Shown: piece after piece, positions 8,061-13,609 of the stretch
Position numbering within the stretch: position 1 is the first letter of the stretch
How the letters are laid out: each line of letters begins with the position of its first letter
DNA from: Nitrospinaceae bacterium
GTDB lineage: Bacteria; Nitrospinota; Nitrospinia; Nitrospinales; VA-1
NCBI GenBank assembly: GCA_029261435.1
Contig: JAJDBI010000126.1
Coordinates: forward strand, 1-17,286
DNA: 17,286 nt
Direction of reading: 5' to 3'
The notes under the pieces: model-generated
The model's database searches: none
What the model saw: only the letters and a program-made list of their open reading frames with translations
What the model was told of the DNA's origin: nothing
Made by a program: the position numbers and the translations under genes

Positions 8061-8259
8061 TAAAAATGAGTTCAACTTATTCTGGTTAACCCACTATTAT
8101 TCGGTCGAGCGGAGAGGGATCGAACCTGCTAGCTATTGAATGCCATTCAGGCGGCTCGGTTCTGAATTCTTATCATTTAATTTATTAAACTTACAGAGAC
8201 TTTCTTTCCGTGTTGGATCAATTTAACTCAAGAAATGGCAAGAAAGTGGAATAAAAAAT
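8061..8259. other. Junction between operon and AT-rich region, with possible tRNA 3' remnant
   Basis: On the minus strand, bases about 8100-8133 read GCAGGTTCGATCCCTCTCC followed by GCTCGACC. This resembles a tRNA T-arm and a serine-type acceptor 3' end. The T-stem has a mismatch, there is no CCA and no 5' half with matching acceptor stem is visible. Insertions next to tRNA genes often leave such fragments, and base composition drops to the right of this point. No integrase is present in the window. Confidence 0.25.
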
Positions 8260-9027
8260 TCACTCAATATTTTCATGTTCCTCAATCCATTTTAGTGCCA
8301 ATTTATTAGCATCAATGATTTGTTTACGGCTCATTTCCTCTTCAATTTTATTTCGTTGTTCAAAGCTAATTACAGGGCCACTCAATCCGTAAAGTTGAAA
8401 CCATTTGTAAGCTTCAATATAATTCTTTGGAACACCAAGACCATCGCGGTAAATTTCCCCTAGGTTAGATTGAGCGTAAACGTTTCCCTGGTCTGCTGCT
8501 AGCTCAAACCACTTTTTCGCTTCTTTATAATCTTGAGGAAATAACCCCTTTAACGGGTCTTCATCTATATAAATTTCACCTAACCTAAGCTGAGCTTTTG
8601 CATATCCTTGTATTGCAGATTTTTCATACCAAGTCATCGCTCTTTTGAAATTTAATGGTTCTTCCCAGTTATGGGAACCATTCAAACCCATTTCATAGTA
8701 GCGCCCTAGATCAAACTGGGCAGCAGCATGACCATTTTCTGCTGCAATCTTTAACCATTTTTCACTCTCGCGAATTTCAAGTCTTCTGTCAAACCTCAAT
8801 CTTCCTGTGTATAGCTCGTATTGAGCTTGAGCATGATCATCTAGAGCTAAAACCTTAAACTTTTTGAAAGAAGAGTCGTAGTCTCCTTTATTAAAATCTT
8901 CTACGGCCTCATTATAGGCTTGTATAGTTTTCTCCAGTTCGTTAGCCCATACTGACGTTAAATAAATATTTAAAAGGAGGGAAATGACTATTGGGTAAAA
9001 AATTATTTTCATTTGAGGTGAAAACAT
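8260..9027 (-). CDS. Exported Sel1-repeat protein
   Basis: The 255-residue product has an N-terminal signal peptide (hydrophobic 8-24, cleavage near VWA-NE). About four Sel1-like repeats follow from about 48 to 212, with typical landmarks: A-Q-Y-E-L, A-A-E-N-G-H-A-A-A-Q-F-D-L-G, S-A-I-Q-G-Y-A-K-A-Q-L-R-L-G and A-A-D-Q-G-N-V-Y-A-Q-S-N-L-G. A short charged C-terminus follows. Sel1 repeats are helical protein-protein interaction scaffolds. The ATG at 9027 is preferred over the one at 9012 because AAAAGG (9035-9040) lies 7 bases upstream and overlaps the stop codon of the amidase gene, implying translational coupling. It probably acts with that amidase in the cell envelope as an adaptor or inhibitor. 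Confidence 0.85.
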   Translation of the reverse strand: MFSPQMKIIFYPIVISLLLNIYLTSVWANELEKTIQAYNEAVEDFNKGDYDSSFKKFKVLALDDHAQAQYELYTGRLRFDRRLEIRESEKWLKIAAENGHAAAQFDLGRYYEMGLNGSHNWEEPLNFKRAMTWYEKSAIQGYAKAQLRLGEIYIDEDPLKGLFPQDYKEAKKWFELAADQGNVYAQSNLGEIYRDGLGVPKNYIEAYKWFQLYGLSGPVISFEQRNKIEEEMSRKQIIDANKLALKWIEEHENIE

Positions 9028-9038
9028 GATTGAGCCTT

Positions 9039-9971
9039 TTATTTCCTAATAGGTTCGATATATCGCCAAAGCTTTTCCCATGGAAAGTTTTTACCTGGAT
9101 CAACTTTGCGTTTAAATTTCTTCATTCCACAGTTAAATTGTTTTTCTTCCAAATTACTATGCCCAACAATATTTTCTTTTTTAATATTTGGCCAACGTTC
9201 TTGGATGCTTCTAATAGTTTCTGCCACTTTTTTCATAGTTAAATCATCCCATTTGTCGTTTCCATCACCTTGATTAACAAGCTCAATCCCAATTGAATTT
9301 TCATTTCCAATTGGCCGCTTGTTGCAATACATGCTCCTGGCATGTTTAGCAGCATATTTTTCATCAACCATTTTTTCAATCCTACCCTCTTTGTCAATTA
9401 TGTAATGGATGTCTTTTTTTGTCTTTAGAAATTGTCTTTTCCAAAACTTAGCATTTCTCACTTTCCCAGTGCTAGGGTCTTTAATAGTTGAAAACTCTAC
9501 CTTACCTGTTTTGTTATTGCATTTAGGACCTCCAATGGAATGGAGAACAATATATTGAACCTGGCTAGAAGTTCGTGCGCTTTTGGGCACTTTTGCATTC
9601 GAACAACGTATCTTCTTTGCGCATGACCTTAAAGCTTTATCACTTTGGCAATATGCCTCTTTTTGTTCTCGGCAAAAAGTTGGTGCATTGGTCCATTTTT
9701 CGCCACGACCACAAGATTCAACTTCAAATTGTATCGGTTTCAAATGGCTGCATGATTTTTTTATCGTTTTTTTACAGGTCTTATATTGCTCTCTAGCTGT
9801 ATTTACGCATTTTCTGAAGCTTTTATAATTAGCTTTTTGATCAGCCCTAATTTTCCCAGAAAGTACTTTGCATGATTTTAAATTATAAGACTCATTAGCT
9901 TCCGGAGAATTTGTAAAGAAAAAAATAAATATTTGGTGCATCCAAAAGATTTTTAAAAACACTCTAATCAT
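9039..9971 (-). CDS. Exported N-acetylmuramoyl-L-alanine amidase (Amidase_2/PGRP fold) with cysteine-rich N-terminus
   Basis: The ATG at 9971 is used instead of the TTG six bases upstream; the product has 310 residues and a signal-like N-terminus (MIRVFLKIFWMHQIFIFFF). Residues 30-125 carry nine cysteines (34, 55, 66, 74, 87, 100, 108, 117, 123) in lysine-rich, helix-prone sequence. Residues about 135-305 are an AmpD/PGRP-type amidase: zinc ligands H144 (I-V-L-H-S), H271 (V-G-H-S) and D291 (K-V-D-P-G), E230 in S-I-G-I-E, and I-H189-Y-I-I-D. It should cleave the bond between MurNAc and the peptide stem. The cysteine-rich extension is not a standard wall-binding domain and resembles the divergently encoded neighbour in cysteine spacing. 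First gene of a two-gene operon with the Sel1 protein, 11 bases apart. Confidence 0.88.
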   Translation of the reverse strand: MIRVFLKIFWMHQIFIFFFTNSPEANESYNLKSCKVLSGKIRADQKANYKSFRKCVNTAREQYKTCKKTIKKSCSHLKPIQFEVESCGRGEKWTNAPTFCREQKEAYCQSDKALRSCAKKIRCSNAKVPKSARTSSQVQYIVLHSIGGPKCNNKTGKVEFSTIKDPSTGKVRNAKFWKRQFLKTKKDIHYIIDKEGRIEKMVDEKYAAKHARSMYCNKRPIGNENSIGIELVNQGDGNDKWDDLTMKKVAETIRSIQERWPNIKKENIVGHSNLEEKQFNCGMKKFKRKVDPGKNFPWEKLWRYIEPIRK

Positions 9972-10029
9972 GCTCAATAATCAATAACTGTAAAAGGATA
10001 ATATGCTTTTGTAATTATTTTCTTAACAA

Positions 10030-10058
10030 TTGAGTAAAGATCAACTAGGTGCTATAAA
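10030..10058 (+). promoter_or_regulatory. Predicted promoter of the small cysteine-rich gene
   Basis: TTGAGT (10030-10035), a 17-base spacer and TATAAA (10053-10058). Transcription from about 10065 would exclude the upstream TTG start at 10030, supporting the ATG at 10087. Confidence 0.5.
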
Positions 10059-10086
10059 TAGTTATCAAAAAAAGATATGTAAAAAA

Positions 10087-10449
10087 ATGTATCGACATCA
10101 AACACCCTTAATACTGTTTACGAGTTTTTTCTTTATGGGCCTGTTAATTGCTAATATTGCTTGGGCCATGAAACCATTTCCGCCGTTTTTTCCAACTTCT
10201 TTTGAACAATGCGATAGGCTGAAAGATGAATACCAACGATACATACAGGATTTACAATATAAAAGGCGTGATTGTGCTAAATCATCTAGGTTTCGTCAAA
10301 CTCAATCTACTCCCGATTGCCATAAGAAAGAAAGCTATATTGAGTATGGCTGTGCGGGTGCACGTAACAATGTCTGCCGAGCACAAAATGATGCTTTGCA
10401 AGCGATTAAAAGCTGTCAAGAAGCAGTAAAAAACAACAGAAAAAAATAG
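10087..10449 (+). CDS. Small exported cysteine-rich protein
   Basis: The frame is open from 10030, but the ATG at 10087 gives a good signal peptide (MYRHQTPLILFTSFFFMGLLIANIAWA) and lies just after a predicted promoter. The 120-residue precursor matures to about 93 residues, basic and helix-prone. Its six cysteines (42, 63, 78, 89, 97, 110) have intervening lengths 20-14-10-7-12. The amidase encoded divergently next to it has 20-10-7-12 at the start of its cysteine-rich segment, so the two may be related domains. No known family is recognised. An even cysteine count and export suggest disulfides. Candidate roles are a stand-alone binding domain or a partner of the amidase; both are inference. 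Confidence 0.7.
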   Translation: MYRHQTPLILFTSFFFMGLLIANIAWAMKPFPPFFPTSFEQCDRLKDEYQRYIQDLQYKRRDCAKSSRFRQTQSTPDCHKKESYIEYGCAGARNNVCRAQNDALQAIKSCQEAVKNNRKK

Positions 10450-10544
10450 TTTTTTCATCTTTCGAATGAATTGCTAGTCCAATATTCAGACATATATTAA
10501 ATAATTGGAAGTTTTAGCATTGTGTGTATCCTTCCAATCCAAAA

Positions 10545-10574
10545 CATTAAAAATCTAAATTCAATTGGATTTAG
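10545..10574 (-). terminator. Probable terminator of the zincin-like protease gene
   Basis: On the minus strand an 8-bp hairpin (CTAAATCC, loop AATT, GAATTTAG with one wobble) is followed by ATTTTTAA. It lies 16 bases beyond the stop codon. The stem is AT-rich, so strength is uncertain. Confidence 0.45.
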
Positions 10575-10589
10575 AGCAATTTCAAACCT

Positions 10590-11870
10590 TCACTTCAATC
10601 CTCTATAGATACTTAAAACTGTTGCATCCAGCATATTTATTCCATTGATATATTTAGTTTTTTTATCGAGATCAATAGATAAGCGGTTATGAGCTCTCAC
10701 GAAATTCATTTTCCCTTCGCCCTGCCAACCTGTTGGAGTTTTAATGTTGCATTGATTAAATTGTGAGTTTAAATCCGCAACCTTTGAAGTATCCATTACA
10801 ATTTCAAGGTCGTAATTATTTACTACTGATTCAAAACTAATTTTTGCTGGTGGGTAATAACCTGAAATATCAAAAAAGTTATTTTCGATTTCTCCTTCAA
10901 AATCATCACCAACATTAGAAATCCCTGGAAATTCGTTTTTAGTAAGTTTGTTTACGAAAACCTTAAGTTTGTCACAAAACCCTACCACTCCTAATTCTAT
11001 TGGAATCGGTGGATTTTTGGGTTTGAATTTTTTATATGGCACATAATGGATGGGCAATTTAGAAATATTTATTTCTTCATCATTGCCCAGATTAGCTTGA
11101 TTAAAACCCCCCATCTTTTTAAGCGAACAACCAGCAAATTTTCCTTTTATGCCCTGTCCATTCATTTTCCCTGGAAAACTATTTAGCACCCAAATTAGCC
11201 CTTTTTCATAAGCATCGTAAACACTAATGTTTTTCCCCACTCCTGAGTTATAACCCTCCATTGCAGATTTAACCCGCTCTTTTGGAGTACCATGATGATT
11301 TGGGCTGTTGAATGAATAATCTCCTTTTCCAAATAGAGATTTAAACATGTGTCCTGGAATGGCCAGTTTCCCTGCCCTCTGCCAATTAGCCAAAAACCAC
11401 CCAGCGAGAAAATCCGCATGTAGTTCCATAATTGGAGTAGGGTATTTATTTTGAAGTTTATTTTTAAACTGAACAATATGAGCAAATTCATGCGCCGCTA
11501 TAGCAGGTACAGAAGAGTTTATCTGATTGAAATTTTCCTTAAATTCTTGCTCAAAAAGCTTTACACCCATCAATACAGTACCATCTGGACGAGTACGGCG
11601 AATTACAGAAGGTGTTGCCAGTGCATTTGGGGAATTTCCATCAACAAAAAAACTGAAATCTGGGTTAACCCGAAAACCCTTTCTTAGAAAAAAAAGAAGA
11701 TCTTCTTGGTGCATATAAAAGGGATGGCCCGGTTGCAAGCGACGTAGTTTAATCTCATTTCCTTGTGCAGTACAGGGTATGAGAAAAGGCAGAAATAACC
11801 CTCCCAAAAGGATTAAATTTAAAACAGGAACCCCAAAATTCCTTTTGAATTTACAAATCCAATTTGCCAT
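10590..11870 (-). CDS. Exported zincin-like metallopeptidase
   Basis: The 426-residue product starts at an ATG with AAAAGG about 8 bases upstream. Its basic N-terminus and hydrophobic stretch (about 14-32) look like a signal peptide or anchor ending near C-T-A-Q-G. The catalytic signature is A-H127-E128-F-A-H131-I-V-Q, followed 18 residues later by M-E149-L-H-A-D-F-L-A-G-W. That is the gluzincin-type arrangement seen in neutral zinc metallopeptidases, where the second motif often reads E-L-x-A-D. H-G-T-P-K-E-R (193-199) also recurs in such proteins. The C-terminal 200 residues are an unrecognised, probably beta-rich domain containing the remaining cysteines. Substrate unknown. It is transcribed away from the tandem VQERIDLGK genes and converges on the small cysteine-rich gene. 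Confidence 0.72.
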   Translation of the reverse strand: MANWICKFKRNFGVPVLNLILLGGLFLPFLIPCTAQGNEIKLRRLQPGHPFYMHQEDLLFFLRKGFRVNPDFSFFVDGNSPNALATPSVIRRTRPDGTVLMGVKLFEQEFKENFNQINSSVPAIAAHEFAHIVQFKNKLQNKYPTPIMELHADFLAGWFLANWQRAGKLAIPGHMFKSLFGKGDYSFNSPNHHGTPKERVKSAMEGYNSGVGKNISVYDAYEKGLIWVLNSFPGKMNGQGIKGKFAGCSLKKMGGFNQANLGNDEEINISKLPIHYVPYKKFKPKNPPIPIELGVVGFCDKLKVFVNKLTKNEFPGISNVGDDFEGEIENNFFDISGYYPPAKISFESVVNNYDLEIVMDTSKVADLNSQFNQCNIKTPTGWQGEGKMNFVRAHNRLSIDLDKKTKYINGINMLDATVLSIYRGLK

Positions 11871-12077
11871 AAACTGACCTTTTAAAAGATTAATTATTTA
11901 GAATTTCTTTTGAACGAACAGAAAGTAATTGAATTGTCTCTTGTTGAGCTCACACTTGAAATATATAGTAAGCTGATGGCAAGATTTATTATACTTAATG
12001 GCAAACCCTCCTGCAAATTTAGCAGCCAGGAGAGAATACTTTAATCGAATGAATAAAATTCTATGGAGGGTAATATT

Positions 12078-12506
12078 TTGAAAAGAAATAATTTAAAAAA
12101 TATTTTGGCTTTTGGAATTTTGTTAAACTTCATTTGTTGGGGCTTTCCCTCGCATACACTAGCGCAATGCACTGTGCAGGAAAGAATTGATTTGGGGAAG
12201 ATTGGTTACACTAAAAGTGAAGTTGATCACATTTGTAATTCTCAGAATAAGTCTGCTGAGGATATTGATAACTCTTCTTCAACAAGAAAACAATGCGAAA
12301 GCAAATGTGAGGCAAACTATATTCCAAAATTTGAAAATTGTGAGAGAGAAAATGATCAGCATTATGAAAATGAGATGAACAAATGCGAAAATGAATCCGA
12401 CAAATGCAGTGAAACTGCTGAGAAAAAATCACATTTACGAGATTTGGAGTGTGAAAAAGAATTTGAAAGGCCTTTGTATATCTGCGCAGCCCAATGCGAA
12501 AAATAA
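12078..12506 (+). CDS. Exported protein with VQERIDLGK module and symmetric eight-cysteine helical segment
   Basis: The TTG at 12078 is preferred over the ATG at 12063 because GGAGG (12065-12069) lies 8 bases before the TTG and overlaps that ATG. The 142-residue product begins with a signal peptide (about 1-30). A module follows running C31-T-V-Q-E-R-I-D-L-G-K to C53 (C-x21-C), which the next gene also carries. Residues 70-142 are strongly charged and helix-prone, with eight cysteines at 73, 77, 88, 103, 110, 125, 136 and 140. The intervening lengths 3-10-14-6-14-10-3 read the same in both directions. This fits an antiparallel helical hairpin closed by four rungs (73-140, 77-136, 88-125, 103-110). 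No known family is recognised. Confidence 0.72.
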   Translation: MKRNNLKNILAFGILLNFICWGFPSHTLAQCTVQERIDLGKIGYTKSEVDHICNSQNKSAEDIDNSSSTRKQCESKCEANYIPKFENCERENDQHYENEMNKCENESDKCSETAEKKSHLRDLECEKEFERPLYICAAQCEK

Positions 12507-12559
12507 CTCAAGGAAAAGAACTTTCTCAAATTAAACTTAACCTTTTAAAGGTAATGTTA

Positions 12560-13315
12560 ATGAATATTTTTGTAAGAGAAAATTTTAAAATCTCCTTTAT
12601 TCTGATTCCTATATTAATAGGATTGTGCTCTTCAAGTGCTCACGGTGAATGCTCAGTTCAGGAACGAATTGATTTAGGGAAGACGGGTTATGGGAAAGGT
12701 GAGATTGCACAATTGTGTAAATCAGAGAATCCGCCATCAAAAACATCGCCGTCTTCGAAAATATCAAAAGAAACTCCTAATGGTAATAACAATAGAAGTT
12801 CAAAGAGAAAATCACCCTCAAAAAGATATGACATTTCAGAAAGTGAGTTGAATGGTTTTTTGTGTCAAATGCTAAAAGCTAAAGATCCAGAGGAGGGATT
12901 AAAACAATTTCCATCATTTGGTGGAGAACAAAAATGGGTTATACCCCCAACCAATAAAAGTGCGCTAGGGGAGAGCATTGTCTGGAGACTAAAAGTTGGA
13001 CACTCAAGATGGTCAGTATTCTATAAATATTTGGTGCTTAAAAAATATGATATTAAGGTGGGTAACGAAATAAAAATTAGTTTTGCACCAGAATTTGGAC
13101 TCGTCTTTCGTTCTGAAGAAGAAGCTGCAAAATGGCTTTCCTCCTTGTATGGAAATGTGATTCGCGACAATGAATCCAATACCATAATAGCTGGAAATTA
13201 CGTTAGACGGGATGACAATTGGAATTTTAAGGTGCAGGTAGATATGGGGTCTCACGAAATTTTAGTTTCATGGAGAAGAGAAAAATATAAAGATTCATCT
13301 AAATTTTGTCGTTAG
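12560..13315 (+). CDS. Exported protein with VQERIDLGK module and unknown C-terminal domain
   Basis: The frame is open from 12494, overlapping the previous gene, but AAAGG (12547-12551) lies 8 bases before the ATG at 12560, which gives a clean signal peptide (MNIFVRENFKISFILIPILIGLCSSSAHG). The 251-residue product then shows C-S-V-Q-E-R-I-D-L-G-K-T-G-Y-G-K-G-E-I to a second cysteine, again C-x21-C. A Ser/Lys-rich linker (about 60-88) follows, then a domain of about 160 residues with alternating beta-like stretches (S-I-V-W-R-L-K, Y-L-V-L-K-K-Y-D, F-K-V-Q-V-D-M, H-E-I-L-V-S-W). I recognise no family for it. The arrangement suggests a shared N-terminal docking or sorting module carrying different payloads. 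Likely co-transcribed with the gene 53 bases upstream. Confidence 0.72.
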   Translation: MNIFVRENFKISFILIPILIGLCSSSAHGECSVQERIDLGKTGYGKGEIAQLCKSENPPSKTSPSSKISKETPNGNNNRSSKRKSPSKRYDISESELNGFLCQMLKAKDPEEGLKQFPSFGGEQKWVIPPTNKSALGESIVWRLKVGHSRWSVFYKYLVLKKYDIKVGNEIKISFAPEFGLVFRSEEEAAKWLSSLYGNVIRDNESNTIIAGNYVRRDDNWNFKVQVDMGSHEILVSWRREKYKDSSKFCR

Positions 13316-13372
13316 CTTTCTTTTAATTATTTAGTCGGAGAAATTTAACTGCCGATATCATAAGTCGAGTTT

Positions 13373-13400
13373 ATGTCCGCTTTGGGTCGTTTGCAGACTT
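13373..13400 (+). repeat. REP-like palindrome, copy 1
   Basis: ATGTCCGC, TTTGGGTCGTTT and GCAGACTT. It is identical at 24 of 25 positions (13375-13399) to copy 2 at 15725-15749. The arms GTCCGC and GCAGAC pair with one mismatch. It ends 11 bases before the repeated RNA-like block. Confidence 0.6.
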
Positions 13401-13411
13401 AAAAAATTGGT

Positions 13412-13512
13412 GTGAGAGGCCGGAGTTGATCTCAAACATTCAGATCAAGATTTCCACAAGCTATTTTGTTTAAAGAAGTTAAAGCTTGCAGACTCCAAAC
13501 CCTCTTTGGAGT
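13412..13512 (+). ncRNA. Second copy of the GTGAGAGGCC structured element, with terminal hairpin
   Basis: GTGAGAGGCCGG (13412-13423) is followed by a hairpin whose arms TTGATCT and AGATCAA (13427-13447) pair perfectly, then TTTCCACAA and GCTATT. The same frame surrounds a differently sequenced hairpin at 7819-7874. A second perfect 8-bp hairpin, ACTCCAAA (13492-13499) with TTTGGAGT (13505-13512), closes the element where the first copy has its terminator; its T-tract is poor. The surrounding 13316-13609 shows no gene. Confidence 0.38.
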
Positions 13513-13609
13513 TTACCTTAGACAAATTATGGGCAATTTATTGAGGAATGTTTCATTAATCTGATATAGGCAGCTATCGGCCATAAGCAGATATTCATAA
13601 ATAAGTTTT

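Noticed and set aside
7887..8075. A 62-codon minus-strand frame, considered as an integrase remnant
   Set aside because: It starts in the palindrome, crosses the terminator and shows no integrase active-site residues.
10504..10538. ATTGGAAG...CTTCCAAT hairpin as terminator of the small cysteine-rich gene
   Set aside because: The arms pair perfectly over 8 bp, but the loop is about 20 bases and no T-tract follows on the plus strand.
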